A stretch of DNA of 8,942 bases from positions 1-8,942 of the forward strand of contig JACETS010000102.1 of the NCBI GenBank assembly GCA_013911195.1. The letters are read 5' to 3'. Below are positions 1 through 6,800 of the stretch, in pieces. Both the position numbers and the translations under genes were made by a program. How positions within the stretch are numbered: position 1 is the stretch's first letter; every line of letters begins with the position of its first letter. The notes beneath the pieces were generated by a model. That model was not told the origin of the DNA. It saw nothing but the letters and a program-made list of their open reading frames with translations, and did no database searches. The stretch is from Verrucomicrobiales bacterium. GTDB taxonomy: Bacteria > Verrucomicrobiota > Verrucomicrobiia > Verrucomicrobiales > DEV007.

Positions 1-630
1 GCCAGATATTCGCCATATCATTTCTGGATCTTTCTCTTTAATTTGAGAGGCTACTTTCTTGGTGTACTCACAACTCTCAATAAACCAGTCCCATCGGTTC
101 GTTTCTTTCAATTTTTCACTTAAATTGTCTGCTATCTGTAAAAGGTATCTAACATCATTTATCGCATACTTTAGCATTTTATCTGATAAAGGACGCATCC
201 CCCAATTGGCTTTCTGCGAGGACTTTGGTAACAACACACCAAAATGATCTTCAACCAAATTGACTAACCCAAATTTCCTAACTCCTAGCAACCTTGATGC
301 GGTTTGAGTGTCATAAATGATTTGAGGAACCTTTTGGAAACTTCGGCTAAACATTCGAATATCAAAATCTGCCCCATGCAACCAAACATTAACTGTATCC
401 AAATAATCAATTAAGGGTGTTAGATCGTCAATATTAAGTGGATCAATAATGGCCAAATCATCCTTAGTAGCAAATTGAATTAGGCACAGCTTCTCTTCAT
501 AGCAGTGCAAACTATCTGCTTCCGTATCTATTGCACAGTCGTTGTTACCTTTATCACGAACACTTTCCAGAAATTCTGAAAGCATTATATCATCATCAAT
601 ATAATGATAATCTTTATCGTCGTTCTCCAT
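1..630 (-). CDS. rnd: RNase D-like 3'-5' exonuclease (3' end cut by window edge)
   Basis: The 210 visible codons, from an ATG at 630 to the window edge with no stop, read as a DEDDy-family 3'-5' exoribonuclease, the RNase D type that trims tRNA and other structured RNA 3' ends. The metal-binding motifs are visible in order: ExoI as D35-T-E37 (DTEAD), ExoII as HGADFD ending at D90, and ExoIII as YAINDVRYL with Y155 and D159. The segment WGMRPLSDKMLKYA before ExoIII is typical of RNase D. The domain is complete, but the HRDC domain expected in full-length RNase D (about 370 residues) would lie outside the window. The gene starts 47 bp after the rho stop and is probably the third gene of a coaE-rho-rnd unit. 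No Shine-Dalgarno sequence is evident before the ATG. A DEDDy exonuclease without HRDC domains remains possible. Confidence 0.88.
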   Translation of the reverse strand, partial: MENDDKDYHYIDDDIMLSEFLESVRDKGNNDCAIDTEADSLHCYEEKLCLIQFATKDDLAIIDPLNIDDLTPLIDYLDTVNVWLHGADFDIRMFSRSFQKVPQIIYDTQTASRLLGVRKFGLVNLVEDHFGVLLPKSSQKANWGMRPLSDKMLKYAINDVRYLLQIADNLSEKLKETNRWDWFIESCEYTKKVASQIKEKDPEMIWRISG

Positions 631-677
631 TCAATTTGAGCTTTTTAATGAAATGCAGATAACATCATAGTTATCAT

Positions 678-2309
678 TTATCTAAGTCCAGTCAGCAAAA
701 GCTCAGCGTTTGATGATGAATTCTGTATATGATCAATAAGAACTTCCATGGCTTCCCCTCCTGGACGTTGTGCTAATTGTCTTCGCAGCATTCCTATTCT
801 CTTAAATTCATCTGGATGATACAACAGATCATCTTTACGAGTACCCGATTTTGGTAGATTTATTGCAGGATAAACTCTTCTTTCCAGCAATTCTCTATCC
901 AGCTGTATTTCCATATTTCCACTCCCCTTAAACTCCTCAAATATAATTTCATCAGCTCGACTTCCAGTATCAATCAATGCTGTAGCCAGCATTGTTAGAC
1001 TACCTCCTTCTTCAGCATTTCTTGCAATACTAAATATTTTTCTAGCCTTAGGCAAAGCTCTCGTGTCTAATCCTCCAGAACCGGTTCTCCCTCTACTTTT
1101 ACCTCTCCTTTTACCCTTTCCTCGACCTCCTCCTGATGAAATTAGTCCATTATAACCTCTCGCTAATCTTGTTAGACTATCCATAAGAATAACAGCATCT
1201 TTACCCATTTCAGTAACCCTTTTGGCTCGCTCTGCTACTAATTCAGCTACAGAAACATGACGTTCAGGATTTTCATCAAATGTAGAACTATATACCTGAG
1301 CGCCAGGAACACTTTCTTCAAAGTCAGTAACTTCCTCAGGTCTTTCATCTAGTAATAAAATTAGCAATTCAACCTCTGGATGATTATCTACAATAGATTT
1401 AGCAATTTCTTTCAAAAGAATTGTTTTACCTCCCCTTGGTGGAGCCACAATCACACCTCTTTGCCCCTTACCAAGTGGAGCAATTAAATCGACTACACGT
1501 GGACTAACAGAAAGACCGTCTTTAGGTTCTAAGATAATTCTATCTCTCGGTGAAATAGCCGTTAGCTCCTCGAACACTTTTGGTGTAGACCAATCTTCGG
1601 CTGGGATGTTTTCTATCTCAAGAATTTTGCTTGTCGAAATAAATCTCTCACGATCCCTTGGTGCTCTGGCAGACACCTTGATAAAATGTCCCTGTCTTAG
1701 ATCATATTCTTTTATGAAATTTGAACCAATATAAATATCATCTGAATGGCGAGCAAAACTATATTTCGGAACCCTTAAGAACCCATATCCGTCCTTAGCC
1801 TTCTCTAAAAACCCTTGAGCAATTATGTTAGTTCCTCGTTTTCCCCAATGGGACAAAACGTCAAAAACGATATCATGTTTTGATTTAGTCCCTCCAACTC
1901 TAAGTCCTAGTGATGTGCCTATCTCATAAAGCTCAGCCATGGATTTCTCCTGAAACTCCAAAAGGTTGACCTCATCAGGAGGGGGCGGACCTGGATCAGG
2001 TTCTATCTCTGGAGAAACAACATCTTTTGATTCATCATCAACTTTCTCTTTTGCGATATCTGTTGAATTATCTATTGATGATTCCTTCGCTACCTTCTTT
2101 ATCGCTTTCTTCGCTACCTTCTTGGTCGCTTTCTTCGCTACCTTCTTGGTCGCTTTCTTCGCTACCTTCTTGGTCGCTTTCTTCGCTACCTTCTTGGTCG
2201 CTTTCTTCGCTACTTTCTTTGTAGCTTTCTTCGCCACCTTTTTGGTTGCTGTTTTTTTCTTCTTAGAATCTTCATTATCCTCTGATTCTAAATCTTCGCT
2301 TTTAGCCAT
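678..2309 (-). CDS. rho: Transcription termination factor Rho with H1-like tail and expanded Q-loop
   Basis: This is a hexameric RNA-dependent ATPase/helicase that ends transcription. Domains in order are: an acidic start (1-15); a Lys/Ala/Thr/Val repeat tail (about 16-75, KKATKKVA units); an acidic and proline-rich linker (76-113); the Rho N-terminal helical domain (about 115-158); the cold-shock RNA-binding domain (about 162-235, with GYGFLR at 174-179); and the RecA-like motor. The motor shows Walker A APPRGGKT at 289-296 (E. coli-type Rho has APPKAGKT), LLLDERPEEVTD at 318-329, Walker B VILMDSLTRLAR at 373-384, and the C-terminal LIDTGSRADE and SGTRKDDLL motifs. At 543 residues it is over 100 longer than E. 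coli Rho (419), through the tail plus roughly 13 extra residues in the Q-loop (388-411, rich in Arg, Lys and Gly). The ATG at 2309 overlaps the coaE end by 22 nt with no clear Shine-Dalgarno, suggesting translational coupling. Identity is secure; the role of the extra segments is unknown. Confidence 0.98.
   Translation of the reverse strand: MAKSEDLESEDNEDSKKKKTATKKVAKKATKKVAKKATKKVAKKATKKVAKKATKKVAKKATKKVAKKAIKKVAKESSIDNSTDIAKEKVDDESKDVVSPEIEPDPGPPPPDEVNLLEFQEKSMAELYEIGTSLGLRVGGTKSKHDIVFDVLSHWGKRGTNIIAQGFLEKAKDGYGFLRVPKYSFARHSDDIYIGSNFIKEYDLRQGHFIKVSARAPRDRERFISTSKILEIENIPAEDWSTPKVFEELTAISPRDRIILEPKDGLSVSPRVVDLIAPLGKGQRGVIVAPPRGGKTILLKEIAKSIVDNHPEVELLILLLDERPEEVTDFEESVPGAQVYSSTFDENPERHVSVAELVAERAKRVTEMGKDAVILMDSLTRLARGYNGLISSGGGRGKGKRRGKSRGRTGSGGLDTRALPKARKIFSIARNAEEGGSLTMLATALIDTGSRADEIIFEEFKGSGNMEIQLDRELLERRVYPAINLPKSGTRKDDLLYHPDEFKRIGMLRRQLAQRPGGEAMEVLIDHIQNSSSNAELLLTGLR
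2086..2253 (-). repeat. 24-bp in-frame tandem repeat encoding the Rho Lys/Ala tail
   Basis: Seven consecutive 24-bp units lie inside rho. On the plus strand the unit is TTCGCTACCTTC followed by TTGGTCGCTTTC. Units at 2110-2133, 2134-2157, 2158-2181 and 2182-2205 are identical. The flanking units differ: 2086-2109 by two bases, 2206-2229 by three, and 2230-2253 by five. Each unit encodes eight residues (KKATKKVA in register), so gain or loss of a unit keeps the reading frame. A perfect core with decayed edges is the usual pattern of recent slippage or unequal exchange. It is not a CRISPR array, as there are no spacers. Confidence 0.95.
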
Positions 2310-2887
2310 AACATAAAAAATTCAATTTGCTTACTCAGTTGCTCAAGATTTCCACAATTCCAAATCATAAAATCACAAAGCTCTATTTTTTTTTCGATAT
2401 CTAATTGGCTATTAATAATATTTATAGCCATACGATGATCAACGCCTGATCTTTTAATTAACCTTTTTAATTGTGTATTCCTATCAGTGGCTACCACTAA
2501 AACAGTGTCACATTTAAAATCACATGAGCTTTCATAGAGCAATGGAATATCTGCAAATAATATTCTATTATCACATTCAGAAGTTTTTTTAACTACTCTA
2601 TCAAACTCTTTTTTTACCTCAGGGTGCAAAATGTTTTCAAGTTTGGCACGCTGCTTAGCGCTATCAAAAACCTGCTCCCTTAAAAAGGCACGGTTAATTA
2701 AACCAGATGCATCAGTTGATTCATCTCCAAATACCTCCTTTACCTTCTCGCAAACATTTTCTTTTGTCAACAACTGACTAACGGCACCATCGGCATCAAA
2801 CAAATTAGAATTTGGGAATAATTCATTCAATTTCAATGCAACTTTTGACTTACCCATAGCTACACCTCCCGTTACGCCAACGATCAT
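2288..2887 (-). CDS. coaE: Dephospho-CoA kinase (CoaE)
   Basis: CoaE catalyses the last step of coenzyme A synthesis, ATP-dependent phosphorylation of the 3'-hydroxyl of dephospho-CoA, in the cytoplasm. The 199 residues match the family length (about 200). Visible motifs are the P-loop G7-G-V-A-M-G-K-S14; D31-A-D33, the usual catalytic and substrate-binding site; LINRAFLREQVF at 63-74; LENILHPEV at 83-91; the ADIPLLYES strand at 112-120; and the lid-region segment ending INSQ at 158-161. The P-loop carries AM where E. coli-type enzymes have GS, a conservative change. The ATG at 2887 is the only reasonable start: the ATG triplets just upstream are out of frame and quickly closed by stops. A GGAG lies 13 nt upstream, rather far for a ribosome site. 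The 3' end overlaps rho by 22 nt in another frame. It appears to be the first gene of the coaE-rho-rnd unit, directly after the secretin terminator. Confidence 0.96.
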   Translation of the reverse strand: MIVGVTGGVAMGKSKVALKLNELFPNSNLFDADGAVSQLLTKENVCEKVKEVFGDESTDASGLINRAFLREQVFDSAKQRAKLENILHPEVKKEFDRVVKKTSECDNRILFADIPLLYESSCDFKCDTVLVVATDRNTQLKRLIKRSGVDHRMAINIINSQLDIEKKIELCDFMIWNCGNLEQLSKQIEFFMLWLKAKI

Positions 2888-2920
2888 TTTATTATTTATA
2901 CTCCATCTTTACATTTGATA
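2888..2920 (-). promoter_or_regulatory. coaE leader with weak GGAG ribosome site
   Basis: Only 33 bp separate the U-tract of the upstream terminator from the coaE start. On the minus strand this holds GATGGAG (GGAG at 2904-2901) followed by a very AT-rich stretch, TATAAATAATAAA. The GGAG is 13 nt from the ATG, longer than the usual spacing. TATAAA at 2900-2895 resembles a -10 box but would put transcription start almost on the ATG. The true promoter may overlap the terminator or lie in the secretin gene, or coaE may depend on read-through. This is a speculative reading of a short region. Confidence 0.25.
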
Positions 2921-2957
2921 AACAAAAAAAACGGGGAAGGTATAACACCTTCCCCGT
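2921..2957 (-). terminator. Rho-independent terminator after the secretin gene
   Basis: A perfect 11-bp inverted repeat (plus-strand ACGGGGAAGGT at 2931-2941 and ACCTTCCCCGT at 2947-2957) encloses a 5-nt loop at 2942-2946. In minus-strand RNA the stem is followed at once by seven U residues and then GUU (2930-2921). It lies 28 nt past the secretin stop codon. There is no matching U-run on the other side, so it acts in the minus direction only. It marks the end of the pilus-type operon and separates it from coaE-rho-rnd. Confidence 0.93.
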
Positions 2958-2984
2958 CATAAATAATATATTAATAACTTCGTA

Positions 2985-5624
2985 TTAATTATTGAAAAGT
3001 GCGTCTGATGCACCCATGTCAATTGCAGCACCATCAGGAGCTGAACCTGGATCTGGATTCGCACCTCCAGTCGCATTTGAATTAACTGGCTGTCCTGCAG
3101 GATCAATTAATCGACCAGTAACAAATATCATCAAATTCTTCTTAAAGTGTTGTTCGGAATTTGTTCTAAAGAATCTTCCAATAAGGGGCATATCTCCGAA
3201 GAGAGGCACTTTATCTTGAACATTCTGAACGTCCTCCCTAATAAGTCCACCAATAGCGACAGTCTGACCATCCCATATTGTTACAGAAGTGGTTAACTTA
3301 CGAGTTGAGAACACTGGCTGCTCAATTCTATTTTCAGTCAATACTACAGTAGTTGGCTGGCCAAGAGCATCAACAGCACCTGTTTGAATTGGGCTACCAT
3401 AATTTACAAAACCTTCAAATTCTGTTACCTCAGGAGCTATATTAAGCTCGAGTGTAAATCCATCAGGACCGACAACTGGGTCAACCTCTAATGTTACACC
3501 AACTGGTCTCATCTCAAATGATGTCGGGTTAGCAGGAGTTACAGGGAATCCACCAGCAGCTCCGCCGCCGCCTCCACCAAGACCGGCAAGGCCTCCGCCT
3601 AGACCACCAAGTCCACCACCACCTTGGATACCACCTCCAAAGAATTCCTGTGGAATTTCTGGTGGATCATATTCAGTAGGATAGATAAATTCACGAATAA
3701 TTTCGATTTTTGCTCTTTGTCCTGACCTTGTCACAACACTTGGAGCAGTCATTAAGTCAGCACCTTTCTTCTGATTAAGTGCACGAATGACAACTTGGAA
3801 TTGTGGGTCAGTTAAAACACCACCGACTCCGAAGATTGCTGGAGATATTGAACTTGTGAGAAGCTTCTCCTGAAGTAATCCATCAATAGCATTACTCTGT
3901 ATTGCATCAAGACCAAATCTCAAACCAGATGTAACTGGGAATCTGCCAGTAGGTACTGGGGTTGTTCCTCCACCAGGAGGTACAAAAGTGAAATCAGTAG
4001 AAGAAACAGCACCGCCTCTTTGGTTTCCAACGGAACCTCCACCAGCAAAAATTCGATTACTTCCTGGTGCATTAAATTGACCTAACAACCAGTCAAAACC
4101 TAATTCATCGGTGTTAGTTTGAGTGATTTCAACAAACTTAGTTGTTATATACACTTGGTTCGAAACTGCCTTTAATAACTCTTCAACAAGAACCTCTATT
4201 AGCTCCATGTTGGATTGAGTGTTTCTTGCGACAAGCGTTGAAGTCCTTGGATTAAAGAATGCACTGGCACCTTCTGGGAAAGTAATTCCTTGCGCCATTA
4301 ATATCTCTTTAGCCGTTTTTCTTGGTGAAAGTGATGTGCCTCCTCCATCTCCGCCAGTTGCGAATGGATCATCAACAACATCGCTTCCGCCAGCTCCACC
4401 ACCTTCAGATGCAGATGATAGGAAATCCGGGGGAACCCTAAAAGTTCTAGTATAAAGATCAGTAGTACCTTGCCATAATGGAACAATAACCACTGTATAT
4501 GGCTCAATCTTGTATTTCATACCTGAACCCTCAGCAACATATCTTAGTGCTTCAGCAAGTGGTACGTTAGTAAGACGAAGACTGATTGTCTGTTCCTCAA
4601 CTGGGACCGCTCCATCAGGGCCAGCGGCACTTACGCGTCTTACAATATTTACCCCTTTTTCTGCTTCATCAGTTTCAAATGGATCGTGCTCTTTACTTTT
4701 TTGTCTTAAAAATTCAATAGCCTCGTCAATTGTTGCCTCATCAAATAGAACGGTTGGAAGAATTGTTTCGCGCAATTTGCGAGCAATGTATTCACGACCA
4801 GTAGAATCGTCTCCTCCTCCTCCAACATCTCTACCCTCAACAGATAAAAGTGGAACTTGAGTTTCCCAAGCTTCATCAACCTGACGCATTAATCTTCCAC
4901 GAGTATGTGACCTTGCACTCTTGAGGTAATCACGACGAGCTTTTTCAACTTCTTCTTGTCCACGACGAGCAGCAGTGTTGTAACGATCAATCCTTAGAAC
5001 TGAATCATATTGCTTTTCTGCATTATCGTAATCACCTAAACTAAAATAGCCTTGAGCTACTTTTAAAAGCCTATCAACTTCGCCAACATTCTGAACATGC
5101 TCTGGAGTTAGCGCATGATTATACCACTCAGGATCCTGGAGCCTTACCAAAATCTTTTTTGCCTCAGAATGATTCGGTGAAACTTCATCGACCAAAATTG
5201 CATCCAACAACTCTTTAGCTTCTTCGCGCCTACCCTCAGTTGCCCTCTGATGAGCAAGTCTAGCACTAACATCAGCAAAAAGTTTTGTCGCTTTATCGCG
5301 TTTAGATTGCACTAAAGGTGCTCTTGGAATGTTCTCTAATGCAAACTTATATTTTTGCCTAGCTCCATCAAAGTCATCATCACCTTCAAGTGCTTGACCT
5401 TCTTGGATGGCAATTTCTGCATCTTTAACTCTTTGTAATCTACGAACCATTTCACGCTCAGCTATATCACTAAGAGTGGTTGGGGCATCAGCATTCTTTT
5501 TGGCATCAGCCTCTGCACCACCTTCAGGTCCAGCATAGGAATAATTGATGAGCAGCGATGCTGTAATAAGAGCAACACTAAACCCTGGTTTAAGGAACTT
5601 GCTTATACGAAATGAGGGTATCAT
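2985..5624 (-). CDS. TPR-containing secretin, PilQ/GspD superfamily (Amuc_1098-like)
   Basis: This is a predicted outer-membrane secretin, the multimeric pore for a type IV pilus or type II secretion-like machine. A signal peptide covers residues 1-31 (basic start, hydrophobic 15-27, SYA before GPEGG). TPR-like helices follow at about 80-105 and 187-220 (SLGDYDNAEKQYDSVLRID). An STN/N0-like domain spans about 289-382 (LTNVPLAEALRYVAEGSG), and an N1/NolW-like domain about 435-485. The secretin core covers about 490-840, ending in the signature VPLFGDMPLIGRFFR at 806-820. A Gly-rich segment at 662-692 interrupts the core after the IIREFIYPTEY strand. The 879-residue length exceeds classical PilQ because of the TPR part. 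It is last in the operon, 112 bp after the Amuc_1099-like gene, and is followed by a strong terminator. The family is certain; the equivalence to Amuc_1098 rests on gene order and domain layout. No lipobox Cys is present, so it is not a lipoprotein. Confidence 0.93.
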   Translation of the reverse strand: MIPSFRISKFLKPGFSVALITASLLINYSYAGPEGGAEADAKKNADAPTTLSDIAEREMVRRLQRVKDAEIAIQEGQALEGDDDFDGARQKYKFALENIPRAPLVQSKRDKATKLFADVSARLAHQRATEGRREEAKELLDAILVDEVSPNHSEAKKILVRLQDPEWYNHALTPEHVQNVGEVDRLLKVAQGYFSLGDYDNAEKQYDSVLRIDRYNTAARRGQEEVEKARRDYLKSARSHTRGRLMRQVDEAWETQVPLLSVEGRDVGGGGDDSTGREYIARKLRETILPTVLFDEATIDEAIEFLRQKSKEHDPFETDEAEKGVNIVRRVSAAGPDGAVPVEEQTISLRLTNVPLAEALRYVAEGSGMKYKIEPYTVVIVPLWQGTTDLYTRTFRVPPDFLSSASEGGGAGGSDVVDDPFATGGDGGGTSLSPRKTAKEILMAQGITFPEGASAFFNPRTSTLVARNTQSNMELIEVLVEELLKAVSNQVYITTKFVEITQTNTDELGFDWLLGQFNAPGSNRIFAGGGSVGNQRGGAVSSTDFTFVPPGGGTTPVPTGRFPVTSGLRFGLDAIQSNAIDGLLQEKLLTSSISPAIFGVGGVLTDPQFQVVIRALNQKKGADLMTAPSVVTRSGQRAKIEIIREFIYPTEYDPPEIPQEFFGGGIQGGGGLGGLGGGLAGLGGGGGGAAGGFPVTPANPTSFEMRPVGVTLEVDPVVGPDGFTLELNIAPEVTEFEGFVNYGSPIQTGAVDALGQPTTVVLTENRIEQPVFSTRKLTTSVTIWDGQTVAIGGLIREDVQNVQDKVPLFGDMPLIGRFFRTNSEQHFKKNLMIFVTGRLIDPAGQPVNSNATGGANPDPGSAPDGAAIDMGASDALFNN

Positions 5625-5736
5625 GATTAATGTTTTATATAAATTCTGATGTAGGGGTTTGTTAAGTGGTAAATCGTTAACGTAAACGTAACTTATAGTA
5701 GCTATTTAGTCCATTTGGAAAGGGGAAAATGCTAAA
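5625..5736 (-). promoter_or_regulatory. Secretin upstream region with possible promoter and hexamer repeat
   Basis: This is the longest gap in the operon (112 bp). On the minus strand it holds TTAACA (5665-5660), then 18 nt, then TATATA (5641-5636), a passable sigma-70-type pair but so close to the ATG at 5624 that the transcript would be almost leaderless. A second candidate -10, TATAAG, lies about 60 nt further upstream and would leave a leader. Between them are three adjacent TTACG-like hexamers (GTTACG TTTACG TTAACG), including the 8-bp palindrome CGTTAACG. No terminator hairpin is seen, so read-through from upstream is also likely. There is no Shine-Dalgarno sequence before the secretin start. 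Confidence 0.25.
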
Positions 5737-6765
5737 TTAACCATTTTTCTTTCCTGCTGAGATAGATATATCACTTGTTGAGGCTCCATCTGGGCCTGTT
5801 TTTCTTAATTTTACCCCATTTTCAAGGGTTCCTTCAAGATTGACTACCTCATATTTAACACCCGGCTCTAAGTCTAATTCAAAGCTCTCTCCCACTTTTA
5901 GTGGTCCTATTGTGCTTTCATTACCAGGTAATTGGAAATCTATAACGGCATAAAATGTCGGCCAAATTTTTGGGCTCTTGTACTCCAACTGGAATTCCTC
6001 CCCTTTTTTATCAGCAATTGTAAGAATATGAGCTGGTGTAGGTATACCTCCTGCACCTCCAGGCTTTGTTTTCTTTTCAAAAGATTTGATGGAATATCTA
6101 TCTTCATGACCTGGGTGAGTACCAAACTCTGTATTCATCTTGAGAAAATGTGATTTTCTACGTGGAGGAACTCTAGCTGGATCAGCTTCGTATCTTGTTG
6201 CTTCCTCTCTTACTCCAAACTCACCATCTGGGTTATCGCCAGTTCTGAAAATAAGAGAATATGTATCTTCTTTAATTTCTGATAATGTCATCTTACTAGC
6301 ATATGGAGGGTGACTATCAGCATCGCTTGGATTAGTTTGCCCCCCCTCGAATTCTTCAAGGGTAGTAAATCCATCATTATCTTCGTCTAGTGTTAATAAA
6401 TCATCTCTACCTACACTTGCTCCATATTTAAAAGCCCATCCATTATCAAGAGGAGGCCTAATTTGAGGTGAGCTTGGATCTAGCAAATCAATCTCTTCAT
6501 TATTTTTTACCCATATTGGGATAGACCTTGTTAAAGGCAAAGGCTTCTCTGGAACTCCCTCAAGTGTTGGAGTGGCCCAATTGACTTCTCTAGAAATGTG
6601 ATCAATCGAATTCTTTATAGAATCAGCAGTAGCCTGACCAAACTCAGCTTTCTTTTTAACGGTTATCTCCGCATTTAAAGTTTCAGAATCTTTAAAACTC
6701 AAAAATAAAAGAATTCCTCCAAATACAATTACTAGGACTAAAACAATAACGTGGTAGTTCTTCAT
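5737..6765 (-). CDS. Membrane-anchored periplasmic protein with EF-hand-like loop (Amuc_1099-like)
   Basis: This gene is not assignable to a named family from sequence alone. It sits where Amuc_1099 lies in Akkermansia, between the Amuc_1100-like gene and the secretin, which corresponds to the PilP slot of pilMNOPQ. The 342-residue product has a short cytoplasmic start (MKNYH) and one membrane segment (about 6-24), and the rest should be periplasmic. Residues 127-138 form a canonical-looking EF-hand loop: D127, D129, D131, G132 and E138 occupy positions 1, 3, 5, 6 and 12. It is followed by TNPSDADSHPP, as in thrombospondin-3-type calcium repeats. The C-terminal third (about 245-325) looks beta-rich (IGPLKVGESFELDLEPGVKYEV), which might play the role of the PilP beta domain that contacts the secretin. 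The ATG at 6765 lies 35 bp after the previous stop, with an AT-rich leader and no Shine-Dalgarno. The gene is intact. The PilP-like role is inferred. Confidence 0.8.
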   Translation of the reverse strand: MKNYHVIVLVLVIVFGGILLFLSFKDSETLNAEITVKKKAEFGQATADSIKNSIDHISREVNWATPTLEGVPEKPLPLTRSIPIWVKNNEEIDLLDPSSPQIRPPLDNGWAFKYGASVGRDDLLTLDEDNDGFTTLEEFEGGQTNPSDADSHPPYASKMTLSEIKEDTYSLIFRTGDNPDGEFGVREEATRYEADPARVPPRRKSHFLKMNTEFGTHPGHEDRYSIKSFEKKTKPGGAGGIPTPAHILTIADKKGEEFQLEYKSPKIWPTFYAVIDFQLPGNESTIGPLKVGESFELDLEPGVKYEVVNLEGTLENGVKLRKTGPDGASTSDISISAGKKNG

Positions 6766-6800
6766 GGATATAAAAAATTATTTTATGTTTTATTTATAAA

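Noticed and set aside
59..247. Short plus-strand open frame opposite the RNase D gene
   Set aside because: The minus strand encodes the conserved RNase D exonuclease motifs; the plus frame has no recognisable features.
658..675. Hairpin GATAAC/GTTATC between rho and rnd as a terminator
   Set aside because: Only six AT-rich base pairs and no U-run follows on the minus strand; it is too weak and would split a likely operon.
2086..2253. CRISPR array
   Set aside because: The units abut without spacers and lie in frame inside rho.
1966..2316. Plus-strand open frame of 116 codons rich in Phe/Ala/Leu-type repeats
   Set aside because: It is the antisense shadow of the Rho Lys/Ala repeat; the 24-bp repeat keeps every frame open. 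No ribosome site or family match.
2962..2993. AT-rich imperfect inverted repeat around the secretin stop codon
   Set aside because: Mismatched and AT-only; the adjacent GC-rich stem at 2931-2957 explains termination.
4219..4860. Two plus-strand open frames opposite the secretin gene
   Set aside because: Proline/serine-rich shadows of the Gly-rich secretin coding strand, with no domain pattern or start signals.
2985..5624. Secretin as part of a type III secretion or phage export system
   Set aside because: The neighbours are PilM-like and PilO-like genes, with no type III ring, ATPase or phage genes in the window.
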